Assembly: GCA_016704895.1 (NCBI GenBank)
Contig: JADIZG010000073.1
Location: 75,568 to 139,567, forward strand
From: Betaproteobacteria bacterium
Lineage (GTDB): Bacteria > Pseudomonadota > Gammaproteobacteria > Burkholderiales > Casimicrobiaceae
Length of the DNA stretch: 64,000 nucleotides
Direction of reading: 5' to 3'
Below, in pieces: positions 55,837-64,000 of the stretch. Made by a program: the position numbers and the translations under genes. Every line of letters begins with the position of its first letter. The first letter of the stretch is position 1. The notes below the pieces were generated by a model. It saw only the letters and a program-made list of their open reading frames with translations. It ran no database searches and had not been told where the DNA came from.

Positions 55837-56254
55837 TCACTTGACGGAGACGAGCCAGGAGAGGATGTCGCCCTTCTCCTGAACCGTGCATTCGCGCCTC
55901 AGCACGTCGCCGCAGTTGCGCCTGAACCATTTCTCGACCTGCGCGGCGTCGGTGAAGCGCTGCGGGTTCGCCGCCGGCGCGAGCGGCTGGATGACCTTGG
56001 CGGTCTTCGCATGGCGTCCGGGTCCGGTCGGCGTCTCGCCGTGGCACGACGCGCAGCTCCACTCGCCGCCCTGCGGCGTGCGGAACAGGCGGCCGCCGCG
56101 ATCGGCGGAGAAGCCCTGGAACGCAGGCGACTGCGCACGTGCGGCCGTCTCGTAGCCGCGAAGGAGATCTGAGGCAACGACGGCCTGCGCCGGCATGGCC
56201 GAGAAGGTGGCAAGCCCCGCGAGCGCGAGGGCGGGAAACAGCGGATCTGGTCAT
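55837..56254 (-). CDS. DUF1924/SHP-type monoheme cytochrome c (signal-peptide frameshift)
   Basis: Small periplasmic cytochrome related to sphaeroides heme protein, a high-spin, oxygen- and NO-binding c-type cytochrome. Mature part: YETAARAQSPAFQGFSADRGGRLF, heme motif CASCHGETPTGPGRHAKTAKVI, and CGDVLRRECTVQEKGDILSWL with a Cys pair. The in-frame Met at 56196 gives a protein without a signal. One extra base near 56246 would join ATG 56254 (GGAG site) to PLFPALALAGLATFSAMPAQA, a good signal peptide; I take that as the true start. First gene of the cytochrome operon. Confidence 0.88.
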
Positions 56255-56304
56255 GGCGAACTCCAGGAATCGTGAGGCGACGACCGCGAAGCTACGCCCT
56301 GATT

Positions 56305-56321
56305 CTTAACGTCCGCTTAAA
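56305..56321 (-). promoter_or_regulatory. PmrA/QseB-type direct repeat in front of the SHP operon
   Basis: CTTAAC-N5-CTTAAA on the plus strand, i.e. two CTTAA half-sites 11 bases apart, one helical turn, the spacing used by PmrA/QseB-family regulators. It lies 51 bases before the first gene. A weak -10 (TAGCTT, 56289-56294 minus) places the repeat over the -35 region, as for an activator. The operon encodes such a regulator, so autoregulation is plausible. Confidence 0.55.
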
Positions 56322-56345
56322 CCACGCCGTGGCGGCAGGCTTCCC

Positions 56346-56351
56346 TATAAT
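56346..56351 (+). promoter_or_regulatory. putative -10 box of the TPR-Fic gene (leaderless)
   Basis: TATAAT 7 bases before a GTG start at 56359. Transcription would begin at or next to the start codon. No good -35 is seen; the CTTAA repeat lies 25 bases upstream and could serve this gene too. Confidence 0.45.
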
Positions 56352-56358
56352 CCGGCAG

Positions 56359-57892
56359 GTGCCAGCCGCTCCCGCCCGACCCCGTCCCGAAACCGTCGCG
56401 CTCGCGCAACGCGCCGCCGCCCTCGAGGCGCGCGGCGCCTGGGCCGAGGCCATCGGCGCCTGGTCGAGCGCGGTCGAGCGCGACCCGTCGTTCCTTCCCG
56501 CGCAACTCGGGCTCGCCCAGGCGCAGATCCGTGCCGGCAGGCCCACCGACGCTCTCCCCATGCTCGAGCGCGTCACCGCGCGCGCGCCGGGCGTACCGGG
56601 CGCGTGGCTCGCGCTGGGCGTGGCACAGTCGATGCTCGGCCGGCACGAGGATGCGGTCGCGAACGCAAAGCGCGCGGCGGCGCTCGCGCCGAGCGTCGCG
56701 GCATTGCACGTGGGACTGGGCGACGTGCTGCGGCAAGCCGACCGCCTGGAGCATGCGGCCATCGCCTACCGGAAGGCGGTCGAGCTCGCGCCCGGCGACG
56801 CCGACGCGCTGAACAAGCTCGCAACGGTCGAGCGCACGATGCGCAACTACGACGTCGCCGAGACCCTGCTGCGACGGGCATGCGCGCGCTCGCCCGGCCA
56901 TCCGTATGCGCGCGTGAACCTGGGGACGCTGGAGCTCCAGCTCGGACGCCCCGAGGCCGGCAAGGCCCTCCTCCAGTCCGCGCTCGGCGACGCGCGCCTC
57001 CCGCCCGACGCGAAGGAGGAAGCGGCCGACGCCCTCGCGATGCTCGCCGAGCGGACCGCGCTGGAAGGCCCGATCGAGGCGGGTCTCGCGGCCGACGACC
57101 CGGCACCGATCGCCGAAGCACTGAGGAAGCTCGAGCGCGGGCGCGGACTCGACGACGCACTGATCGCGGACCTCGCGCGAATCGTGGACCGCCATGCGGG
57201 CGCGGCGAGCGCAGACGATCGGTTTGCGCCGGGCGCACCGGTGTCCGCCGCGTGGCCCGCCCTCGAGGCGCACCACAGCTTCCGTCTTCCTCGCACGGCC
57301 GAAGCGATCGCGCGCAGCGTCGAGATCGTTGCGCGCGGCGAGGGCGGCCTCACGCCGGACGAGCTCGATATCATCCGCTACGCGCGCGGTCGCCGGGGCC
57401 GGGTCACGACCGCCTGGACATCGACGACCCGTCGCGTTCGAAGCATGGCTGCGCTGGCGCCACGCGCAGGTCACCCGCCATCGCCCCGCGATGGGGCCGG
57501 GTCAGATCTCGATCGTCAACACGGTCGTGCCTACCGCGAGACACGTCCCTCGCACGCCTCCCGTCAGGACCCACGCCACGCTCGTGAAGGTGCTGCGCGA
57601 TCTCGCGCCGGGGATGCCCGCCGGAGCGTGGCGCATCGCGTTCGTCTACCTCGCGGTGTTGAACATCCACCCTTTCGCGGATGGCAACGGCCGCTCGGCG
57701 CGCCTGCTGCTCAACCGTCTGCTGGTCCGAATCGGGCTCTTCCCGCATCTCCGTCGAACGGGTACGGACAGCGACATCCAGGCGATCGCCCGAGCCACGG
57801 GCGACCTCGAGCCGCTGATCGACTGGCTCGCCGCGAACGGTCGCTACGCGGCAGGTCTCGATCGCGAATGGGCCGAGCGCGAGTCGCGCTGA
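56359..57892 (+). CDS. TPR-Fic fusion protein (frameshifted)
   Basis: ~511 residues when repaired. Residues ~10-230 hold tetratricopeptide-like repeats (AWAEAIGAWSSAVERDPSFLPAQLGLAQ; ALHVGLGDVLRQADRLEHAAIAYRKAVELAPGDADALNKLATVERTM). The C-terminal Fic domain has the catalytic loop HPFADGNGRSAR (His and Arg intact), so AMP or another nucleotide part may be moved to Ser, Thr or Tyr of a target. RGEGGLTPDEL before the core resembles an inhibitory-helix region, but the usual Ser/Thr is Val. The frame changes around 57400-57430 with net one extra base. mutS starts 58 bases after the stop. Start GTG chosen by the -10 position. Confidence 0.8.
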
Positions 57893-57949
57893 CCCGGCAT
57901 GCCGCAGGCGGGAACAGTCACGTTCCCGCGCTACACTCGCCCCGCGATC

Positions 57950-60550
57950 ATGAAGCCCGCTGCCAGCGCTGCCGTCGACCCCCTATCGGCGCACACGCCG
58001 ATGATGCAGCAGTACCTGCGCGTCAAGGCGGACCATCCGGACAAGCTCGTCTTCTACCGGATGGGCGACTTCTACGAGCTGTTCTACGACGACGCGCGGA
58101 AGGCGGCCCGGCTGCTCGACATCACGCTGACCTCGCGCGGCCAGTCCGCCGGCGCGCCGATCCCGATGGCGGGCGTGCCGTTCCATGCGATCGAGCAGCA
58201 CCTCGCGCGCCTGATGCGGCTGGGCGAGTCGGCGGTGATCGTCGAGCAGTTCGGCGACCCGGCCACCAGCAAGGGGCCGGTCGAGCGCCGCGTCGCCCGG
58301 ATCGTGACGCCGGGCACGCTGGTCGACGCGAATCTTCTCGACCCGACGACCACCTGCCTGCTGGCTGCCTGCGTCATCGCGGGCAAGCGCGCGGGGGTCG
58401 CATGGCTCGATCTCGCGGCGGGCCGCCTCACGATGGCGGACGTGCCGGCCACGGACCTCGCCGCGACGCTCGAGCGCATCGAGCCCGCCGAGCTGCTCGT
58501 CCCGGAGGACGGTGGCGTGCCGCCGCTGCGCCGCGCATCCGTGCCGGTGCGCTCGCGGCCGGCCTGGCATTTCGACGCCGCGGCCGGCGCGCGCGCGCTC
58601 GCGAAGCAGCTCGGAACGCAGGACCTGCGGGCGTTCGGCGCCGAGGACGCGCCGATCGCGACCGGCGCAGCGGGTGCGCTGCTCGACTACGCCGCCGCGA
58701 CGCAGCAGGCGTCGGTCGCGCATCTCGCCACGATCGCCGTCGAACGGCCCGGAACGCAGGTCGCGCTCGACGCCGCGACGCGCCGCAACCTGGAGATCAC
58801 GCGGACGCTCTCCGGCGAACCCGCGCCGACGCTGTTGTCGATGATGGACGCGTGCGTCACGTCGGCAGGAAGCCGGTTGCTGCGCGACTGGCTGCTGCAG
58901 CCCCTGCGCGACGCCGCGGCGGCATCCGCGCGGCACGACGCTGTCGAGGTGTTCGTCCGCGATCCGGGCCTGCGCAGGCGCGTGCGCGAGTCCCTCGCGC
59001 GCGTGTCCGACGTCGAACGCATCGCCTCGCGCGTCGCGCTCGCGCAGGTGCGCCCGCGAGAGCTCGCGGCACTCGGCACGACACTCGCGGCGCTGCCCGC
59101 GATCCGGGACACGATCGCGGACGCCGGGGTGCCGCTGCTGCGCGACGCCCGTTCCGCGCTCGACGTCGAGCCGCGCTGGGCCGCGCTCCTCGCCCGCGCG
59201 ATCGCGCCGGAGCCGTCGGCGCAGCTGCGCGACGGCGGCGTGATCGCCGACGGCCACGACGCGGAGCTCGACGAGCTGCGCTCGATCGACCGCGACTGCG
59301 GCGCGTTCCTCGCCGACCTCGAGCGGCGCGAGCGCGAGCGGTCGGGCATCCCGGGCCTCAAGGTCGAGTACAACCGCGTCCACGGCTTCTACATCGAGGT
59401 CACGCACGCGCAGGCCGGGAAGGTCCCGGACGACTACCGCCGCCGCCAGACGCTCAAGAACGCCGAGCGCTACGTCACGCCCGAGCTGAAGACGTTCGAG
59501 GACAAGGCGCTCTCGGCGCAGGAACGGGCGCTCGCGCGCGAGAAGCTCCTGTTCGACGAGCTCGTCGTCGAGCTCGGCGGCGCCGTCGCGACGCTGCAGC
59601 GCGCCGCCGCGGCGCTCGCGTCGCTCGACGTGCTGGCGGGGCTCGCCGACCGCGCCGAGGCGCTCGCCCTCGTGCGGCCCGCGTTCACGATGGAGAGCCG
59701 CATCGAGATCCGCGGCGGACGCCACCCGGTCGTCGAGCGCCAGGTCGAGCACTTCATCCCGAACGACGTCGTGCTCGCGCCGGACCGCCGGCTGCTGATC
59801 GTCACGGGACCCAACATGGGCGGCAAGTCCACCTACATGCGGCAGACCGCGGTGATCGCGCTGCTCGCCTGCTGCGGCTCGTTCGTGCCCGCCGTGTCGG
59901 CGACGCTGGGGCCGATCGACGCGATCTACACGCGCATCGGCGCGGCGGACGACCTGGCCGGCGGACGCTCGACGTTCATGGTCGAGATGACCGAGGCGGC
60001 GGCCATCCTGCACCGTGCGACGCCGCAGAGCCTCGTGCTCGTCGACGAGATCGGCCGCGGGACCTCGACCTACGACGGTCTCGCGCTCGCGTGGGCGATC
60101 GCGCACAGGCTCGCCGAGACCAATCGCTCGCTCGCGCTCTTCGCGACGCACTATTTCGAGCTGACCGCCCTCGCTGCCGAGATTCCCGGCTGCGCGAACG
60201 TCCACTTCGACGCCGTCGAGACGCCGCGGGAGGGGATCGTGTTCATGCACGCCGTGGAGGATGGCCCGGCGAGCCGCAGCTACGGGCTCGCGGTGGCGAA
60301 GCTCGCCGGCGTCCCCGCCGACACGGTGCGCCAGGCGCGCAACTACCTCGCGCGCCTCGACGCGTTCGCGCACGCCGGCGAGGGGCAGTCCGACCTGTTC
60401 TCGGCGCAGGCGCCCGCCGCGGAGGACGCCGAGGTCGCGCGCGCCCGCGCGCTCGCCGAGCGCGTCGCCTCGCTCGATCCGGACGCGCTGTCGCCGCGCG
60501 AGGCGCTCGACGCGCTGTACGAGCTCAGGCGGCTGGCCTCGGCCGATTGA
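57950..60550 (+). CDS. mutS: DNA mismatch repair protein MutS
   Basis: 866-aa mismatch sensor and ATPase. The mismatch-binding domain carries YRMGDFYELFYDDA (Phe-x-Glu motif) at ~residue 40. The clamp and lever regions follow, and the ATPase has Walker A TGPNMGGKSTYMRQTA at ~620, Walker B LVLVDEIGRGTSTYDG at ~697 and FATHYFELT. The C-terminal helices end at ELRRLASAD. Start MKPAAS by homology; a -10-like TACACT lies 14 bases upstream. The GNAT gene follows after 35 bases. Confidence 0.97.
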   Translation: MKPAASAAVDPLSAHTPMMQQYLRVKADHPDKLVFYRMGDFYELFYDDARKAARLLDITLTSRGQSAGAPIPMAGVPFHAIEQHLARLMRLGESAVIVEQFGDPATSKGPVERRVARIVTPGTLVDANLLDPTTTCLLAACVIAGKRAGVAWLDLAAGRLTMADVPATDLAATLERIEPAELLVPEDGGVPPLRRASVPVRSRPAWHFDAAAGARALAKQLGTQDLRAFGAEDAPIATGAAGALLDYAAATQQASVAHLATIAVERPGTQVALDAATRRNLEITRTLSGEPAPTLLSMMDACVTSAGSRLLRDWLLQPLRDAAAASARHDAVEVFVRDPGLRRRVRESLARVSDVERIASRVALAQVRPRELAALGTTLAALPAIRDTIADAGVPLLRDARSALDVEPRWAALLARAIAPEPSAQLRDGGVIADGHDAELDELRSIDRDCGAFLADLERRERERSGIPGLKVEYNRVHGFYIEVTHAQAGKVPDDYRRRQTLKNAERYVTPELKTFEDKALSAQERALAREKLLFDELVVELGGAVATLQRAAAALASLDVLAGLADRAEALALVRPAFTMESRIEIRGGRHPVVERQVEHFIPNDVVLAPDRRLLIVTGPNMGGKSTYMRQTAVIALLACCGSFVPAVSATLGPIDAIYTRIGAADDLAGGRSTFMVEMTEAAAILHRATPQSLVLVDEIGRGTSTYDGLALAWAIAHRLAETNRSLALFATHYFELTALAAEIPGCANVHFDAVETPREGIVFMHAVEDGPASRSYGLAVAKLAGVPADTVRQARNYLARLDAFAHAGEGQSDLFSAQAPAAEDAEVARARALAERVASLDPDALSPREALDALYELRRLASAD

Positions 60551-60585
60551 GCGACCGTTCGGCACCGCCGCGAGAGCAGCACACG

Positions 60586-61029
60586 ATGAATCCGATCACG
60601 ATCACCGCGCACGACGACGTTCCCGCCGCCGAAGGCGCGATCGTCGACACGGGCCTCGGCGACTTCAACGATGCGGCCGCCCCGCTGCACGAGGTGCGAC
60701 GGCTGTCCTGCTTCGCGCGGGGACCCGGGGGCGAGGTGATCGGCGGCGCGGTCGGCCGCACCTGGGGGCCGGCGGCCGAGATCCAGCAGCTGTGGGTCGC
60801 GGACGCGCACCGGCACCAGGGCATCGGGGCGCGGCTGGTCCGCGCGTTCGAGGCGCGCGCGGCCGAGCGCGGCTGCCGGACGCTCTACCTCGAGACGCTG
60901 AGCTTCCAGGCGCCGCGATTCTACGCGTCGCTCGGCTACCGGGTCGTGTTCGAGCTCGCCGCGTTTCCGCACGGCATCGTCAAGTTCACGATGCTGCGCG
61001 AGATCGGCGAGGGCGACGCGTCGACCTGA
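60586..61029 (+). CDS. GNAT-family acetyltransferase
   Basis: 147-aa acetyl-CoA-dependent N-acetyltransferase. N-terminal DTGLGDFNDAAAPLHEVRRLSCFARGPGGEVIGGAVG, the acetyl-CoA loop LWVADAHRHQGIGARLVRAFEARA (R/Q-x-x-G-x-A/G type, ~residue 65-88), and LETLSFQAPRFYASLGYRVVFEL at the end. The family includes single-domain enzymes of unknown small-molecule substrate. It follows mutS on the same strand. Confidence 0.88.
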   Translation: MNPITITAHDDVPAAEGAIVDTGLGDFNDAAAPLHEVRRLSCFARGPGGEVIGGAVGRTWGPAAEIQQLWVADAHRHQGIGARLVRAFEARAAERGCRTLYLETLSFQAPRFYASLGYRVVFELAAFPHGIVKFTMLREIGEGDAST

Positions 61030-61062
61030 TCGGGTCGGCGCGCTGCCGCCGAACGCCCGGCG

Positions 61063-61539
61063 TCAGTGATGGTGGTGGCCGTGCGGTCCGTGCACGTGGC
61101 CGTGCGTGACTTCTTCCTGCGTCGCGGGCCGGACGTCGACGATCGTCGCGTCGAAGCGCACGCGCTGGCCGGCGAGCTCGTGGTTGCCGTCGAGCACCGC
61201 CTTGCCTTCCGCGATGTCGGTGACGCGCCACACGGTCTCCTCGCCTTCCTGCTCCGACACGAGGTAGCCGCCGACCGCGATGTCGGGCGGCAGCGTGTCG
61301 ACGGGCTCCATCCGCACGAGCTTCGGATCGTAATCGCCGAACGCGTCCGCGGGATCGAGCGACACCGAGACCGAATCGCCCACCTTCTTCTGGCCGAGCG
61401 CCTCCTCGACGCGGGGAAAGATGCCCGAGTAGCCGCCGTGCAGGTAGGCGATCGGATCGGAGGTCTCCTCGATGACCTGGTTGCGTTCGTCGTAGAGCTT
61501 GAAGACGAGCGAGACGACCGTGTTCGCGAAGACGTTCAT
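61063..61539 (-). CDS. slyD: FKBP-type peptidyl-prolyl isomerase SlyD
   Basis: 158-aa two-domain prolyl isomerase and metallochaperone. FKBP part with FKLYDERNQVIEETSDPIAYLHGGYSGIFPRVEEALGQKKVGD at the start, the inserted IF chaperone domain (~70-125), then DFATIVDVR-type FDATIVDVRPATQEEV. The C-terminal His-rich tail is short (HGHVHGPHGHHHH) and lacks the Cys-rich part seen in E. coli, so nickel storage is probably weaker. Convergent with the GNAT gene. Confidence 0.93.
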   Translation of the reverse strand: MNVFANTVVSLVFKLYDERNQVIEETSDPIAYLHGGYSGIFPRVEEALGQKKVGDSVSVSLDPADAFGDYDPKLVRMEPVDTLPPDIAVGGYLVSEQEGEETVWRVTDIAEGKAVLDGNHELAGQRVRFDATIVDVRPATQEEVTHGHVHGPHGHHHH

Positions 61540-61740
61540 CGAGGACCCTCGTAGGCGCGTGACGCGCGGGTGTGGATGGAATTTGGGGGGCATTCTACAC
61601 ATGCGCGCGACGGCCTCCGGGCCGCGCGTTGACGGGCGCCGCGCCCGCGGCGCAGACTGCCCCGGCGAGAACCGATCCCGCCGGCCGACCCCGACGCGGC
61701 CGACGATGAGGATCGCGCATCGCTTCGACCGGAGGATGCC

Positions 61741-62031
61741 ATGGCAACGTTCGTCAGCCTCGTGAGCTTCACCGATCAGGGAATCCGCAACGTCAAGGAC
61801 TCGCCCGCGCGCTTCGACGGATTTCGCGCCGCGGCGGAGAAGCTCGGCGTGACGGTCAAGAGCGTCTACTGGACGGTGGGGAGTTGCGACATCGTCGTGA
61901 CGGTGGACGGCCCGGAGGACAAGGTCACGGCGCTGCTCCTCAAGGTCGGCTCGCTCGGCAACGTGCGCTCGCAGACGCTGCGGGCGTACGGCGAGGACGA
62001 GTTCAGGCGCATCCTCGCGGCGATGCCCTGA
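61741..62031 (+). CDS. GYD-domain protein
   Basis: 96-aa small protein of the GYD family (named for a conserved Gly-Tyr-Asp, here GSCD): MATFVSLVSFTDQGIRNVKDSPAR, AAAEKLGVTVKSVYWTVGSCDIVVTVDGPED, LGNVRSQTLRAYGEDEFRRIL. The family has a dimeric alpha/beta-barrel ferredoxin-like fold; biochemical role unknown. A GGAGG site lies 5 bases upstream. It stands between divergent slyD and the RoxA-like gene. Confidence 0.88.
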   Translation: MATFVSLVSFTDQGIRNVKDSPARFDGFRAAAEKLGVTVKSVYWTVGSCDIVVTVDGPEDKVTALLLKVGSLGNVRSQTLRAYGEDEFRRILAAMP

Positions 62032-62062
62032 CGCCGCGGAAGCGCCGGGCGCGGCCGCGACC

Positions 62063-62068
62063 TATAAT
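62063..62068 (+). promoter_or_regulatory. putative -10 box of the RoxA-like gene (near-leaderless)
   Basis: TATAAT 10 bases before the ATG at 62079. Transcription would start within a few bases of the start codon. Same arrangement as rmuC and the TPR-Fic gene. Confidence 0.45.
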
Positions 62069-62078
62069 CGCGGCCACC

Positions 62079-63251
62079 ATGGCTTCCGCGCCCGCAACGA
62101 TCGCCGGCCGCCGCGATCGCCCTGCCGCGCCGCCGCTGGGCGGGCTCGCGCCCGAGGCGTTCCTGCGCCGTCACTGGCAGAAGCGCGCGCGGCTCGTCCG
62201 GCATGCGATCCCGGGCTTCACCGGTCCGTTCTCGCGCGACGACCTGTTCGCGCTCGCCTGCCGGGACGACGTCGAGTCGCGCCTCGTCGTGCGGACCGGC
62301 AAGCGCTGGAGCGTCGACCACGGGCCCTTCGCGCCGCGCGCGCTCGCGTCGCTGCCCTCGCGCGCCTGGACGCTGCTCGTCCAGGGAACCAACCTCGTCG
62401 ACGCGCGCGCCGACGCGCTGATGCGCCGATTCGACTTCATCCCGTACGCGCGCCTCGACGACGTGATGGTGAGCTACGCCGCGCCCGGCGGCGGCGTCGG
62501 CCCGCACGTGGACTCGTACGACGTGTTCCTGCTGCAGGGCTTCGGCCGACGCCGCTGGCGCTGGGGCACGCAGCGCGACGTCGCGTTCGTCCCGGGCCTG
62601 CCGCTGCGGATCCTCTCGCGGTTCGCGCCCGGCCACGACGAGGTGCTCGGTCCCGGCGACATGCTCTACCTGCCGCCCCAGGCTGCGCACGACGGCGTCG
62701 CCGTCGACGCGTGCACGACCTACTCGGTCGGGTTCCGCGCGGCGCTCGCGCAGGAGGTCGCCGAGGCGTTCCTCACGCACCTCGCGGACGCGGTCGACCT
62801 GTCGGGACGCTACGCCGACCCCGACCTCGCCGCCACGCGAACGCCGGCGCGCATTCCCGCGGCGATGCAGGCGCGATTCGCGCGCACGATCGCGCGCATC
62901 CGGATCGCGCGCGGCGACGTCGACGCGTTCGTCGGCGCGTGGCTCACCGAGCCCAAGGCCCACGTGTTCTTCGCGCCGCCCTCGCGCGTCCCGGGGATCG
63001 GCGCGTTCGCGAAGGCGCTCGCGCGCCGCGGCGCGAGGCTGGACCTGCGCACGCAGGCGCTCTACGACGCCCGCGCGATGTACGTCAACGGCGACCGCGC
63101 GACGATCCCGGCGGCGGCGCGCGCCGCGCTCCGGCGGTTCGCCGACCGGCGCACGCTCACGGCGCGCGAGGCGCGCTCGCTCGACGCGAACGCCCATTCC
63201 CTCCTCCACGACTGGTACCGCCATGGCTGGCTCCACCTCGGCACCGCCTGA
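62079..63251 (+). CDS. roxA: cupin/JmjC-type 2-oxoglutarate oxygenase, ribosomal oxygenase RoxA (YcfD)-like
   Basis: 390-aa Fe(II)/2-oxoglutarate oxygenase; RoxA of E. coli hydroxylates Arg81 of ribosomal protein L16. N-terminal FLRRHWQKRARLVRHAIPGF (YcfD start), iron-site VGPHVDSYDVFLLQGFGRRRWRW (HxD, ~residue 145), GDMLYLPPQAAHDGVAVDACTTYSVGFRA with the third ligand His (~210), and a C-terminal winged helix (~300-390). Overlaps the following gene by 29 bases. Activity on L16 is inferred from family. Confidence 0.9.
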   Translation: MASAPATIAGRRDRPAAPPLGGLAPEAFLRRHWQKRARLVRHAIPGFTGPFSRDDLFALACRDDVESRLVVRTGKRWSVDHGPFAPRALASLPSRAWTLLVQGTNLVDARADALMRRFDFIPYARLDDVMVSYAAPGGGVGPHVDSYDVFLLQGFGRRRWRWGTQRDVAFVPGLPLRILSRFAPGHDEVLGPGDMLYLPPQAAHDGVAVDACTTYSVGFRAALAQEVAEAFLTHLADAVDLSGRYADPDLAATRTPARIPAAMQARFARTIARIRIARGDVDAFVGAWLTEPKAHVFFAPPSRVPGIGAFAKALARRGARLDLRTQALYDARAMYVNGDRATIPAAARAALRRFADRRTLTAREARSLDANAHSLLHDWYRHGWLHLGTA

Positions 63252-63675
63252 CGACGTTCCGCGGCCCGTCGAACGGACGATCGCGTCGATCGCCGAGCAG
63301 GTCGAGGCCATCGACGCGATCGTGGACCGCGCGCGGTCGCGGCTCCGCGTGTTTGCGCCGTGCGCGCGGCCCGCGTGTGGAAGTGATCGTGCACGACACG
63401 CGCTGGCTCGCGCAGTCGTGCCCGCGCCTGATCACGGTGCTGCGCCACTACGGCCACGCGATCAGCGTCTACCGGACGGGCGCCGAGGCGAGGAATGCGA
63501 TGGACCCGCTGGTGATCGCGGACGACCGGCATTTCCTGCACCGGTTCCACGTCGACGGGCCGCGCGCCGCGCTGGCGTTCGACTCGCCGATCGCGGCGCG
63601 GCCGCTCGTCGCGCGGTTCGAGGAGATCTGGGCGACCGGCGAGCCGGGACTCTCGGTACGGTGCTGGGACTCTGA
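63223..63675 (+). pseudogene. DUF7931-like protein, broken by deletion and frameshifts
   Basis: Remnant of a protein usually found behind the RoxA-like gene in Betaproteobacteria. The start RTIASIAEQVEAIDAIVDRARSRLRVF is in one frame; VEVIVHDTRWLAQSCPRLITVLRHYGHAISVYRTG through FEEIWATGEPGLS is in the next; the natural end TVLGL-stop needs one base near 63655. Compared with the family, ~35 residues that normally follow RLRVF are missing at ~63355-63375. So at least one lesion is a deletion rather than a one-base slip. Function unknown; the fold resembles a phospholipase-D-like half. Confidence 0.65.
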
Positions 63676-63677
63676 AC

Positions 63678-63730
63678 ACCGGGGCCGGATTCGAATCCGA
63701 CCCCGGTATTTCCCTCCGGGTCAGAGCCCC
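63678..63730. repeat. palindrome plus GGGGTCAGACCCC-like unit between convergent genes
   Basis: 63678-63707 is a 30-base near-perfect palindrome centred on GGATTCGAATCC with one mismatch and no loop. Directly after it, CCGGGTCAGAGCCCC (63716-63730) is a diverged copy of the repeat at 8223 and 41425 and overlaps the purC stop. Confidence 0.6.
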
Positions 63731-64000
63731 GGCGTGCCGATGCGCCGCCCGACCTCGCGGTAGTGCTCGATGACGTCGCCCAGGTCGCGGCGGAAGCGGT
63801 CCTTGTCCATCTTCTCGCCGGTCCTGGCGTCCCAGAGACGGCACCCGTCCGGCGTGAACTCGTCGCCCAGCGTCAACGGCCCGTCCGGATCGCCGACCGG
63901 ATGGCCGAACTCGAGCTTGTAGTCGACGAGATCGATGCCGGCGTTCGCGAACAGCGGCTTCAGCACGCCGTTGACCTTGTGCGTGATCGCCTTCATCTCG
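63721..64000 (-). CDS. purC: phosphoribosylaminoimidazole-succinocarboxamide synthase, C-terminal part
   Basis: SAICAR synthase of purine synthesis; the start lies past the window edge. The ~93 visible residues are the usual C-terminus: MKAITHKVNGVLKPLFANAGIDLVDYKLEFG, LGDEFTPDGCRLWD, and GEKMDKDRFRRDLGDVIEHYREV. The Met at 63994-63996 is internal, since the frame is open to the edge. Convergent with the broken DUF7931-like gene. Confidence 0.93.
   Translation of the reverse strand, partial: EMKAITHKVNGVLKPLFANAGIDLVDYKLEFGHPVGDPDGPLTLGDEFTPDGCRLWDARTGEKMDKDRFRRDLGDVIEHYREVGRRIGTPGL

Noticed and set aside
57893..60585. Continuation of the Fic-gene frame through mutS up to the GNAT gene
   Set aside because: Stop-free shadow frame over mutS in high-GC DNA. 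The GNAT gene happens to share the frame but has its own ATG and family start.

Overview
The window is about 70% GC and reads as a chromosomal segment of a betaproteobacterium, probably near Burkholderiales, Rhodocyclales or Nitrosomonadales. The support is gene content and order: ispB divergent from rplU-rpmA with a tRNA-Pro behind it, pmbA divergent from darP-mogA, and pepA-holC divergent from lptF-lptG. No phage, insertion sequence or CRISPR array was seen. Most of the window is ordinary housekeeping sequence with several accessory operons between.

Layout. 1-2.5 kb: a TRAP permease (partial) convergent with a TakP-like binding protein. 2.8-8.5 kb: unknown PmbA-linked protein, pmbA, darP, mogA, a REP-like repeat cluster, an EamA exporter and a small periplasmic protein. 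8.7-12.6 kb: a decayed sulfotransferase, a GltS-like FMN oxidoreductase, an intact sulfotransferase and mtfA. 12.6-20.1 kb: rmuC, DUF2891, typA, rhlE, rlmM. 20.1-25.8 kb: OsmC/HlyD/FtsX/ABC export operon, an MFS transporter and a LOG-family hydrolase. 25.8-28.6 kb: valS. 28.9-34.0 kb: a five-gene operon (ABC ATPase, FtsX-type permease, DUF3299, a Cys/His protein, TonB-dependent receptor) that looks like a zinc or other metal uptake system. 34.2-41.2 kb: DAHP synthase, an unknown repeat-bearing protein, holC, pepA, lptF, lptG. 41.4-43.4 kb: rpmA, rplU, ispB, tRNA-Pro. 43.4-48.9 kb: ureide/urate catabolism (M20 hydrolase, AllC-like enzyme and GntR regulator on one side; uraD, uraH, puuD on the other). 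49.1-52.5 kb: hutU and hutH. 52.6-56.3 kb: SHP-type cytochrome operon with its own two-component system. 56.4-64.0 kb: a TPR-Fic protein, mutS, GNAT, slyD, a GYD protein, a RoxA-like oxygenase, a DUF7931-like protein and the end of purC.

Reading frames are broken at about a dozen places, including the essential gene lptF, uraD (twice), hutH, the metal-system permease, the TonB receptor, the cytochrome gene DUF1924, the Fic protein and the last gene before purC. Nearly all can be repaired by removing one base, and hutU contains a poly-G tract beside a repeated codon block. I read most of these as sequence or assembly errors rather than real pseudogenes. The first sulfotransferase copy is damaged so densely that it may be truly decayed.

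The most interesting pieces are the SHP/diheme cytochrome/cytochrome b operon with a PmrA-type direct repeat in front of it, the metal-uptake operon whose permease carries a His-containing loop, a TPR-Fic fusion, and a short palindromic repeat family found at three convergent gene junctions.
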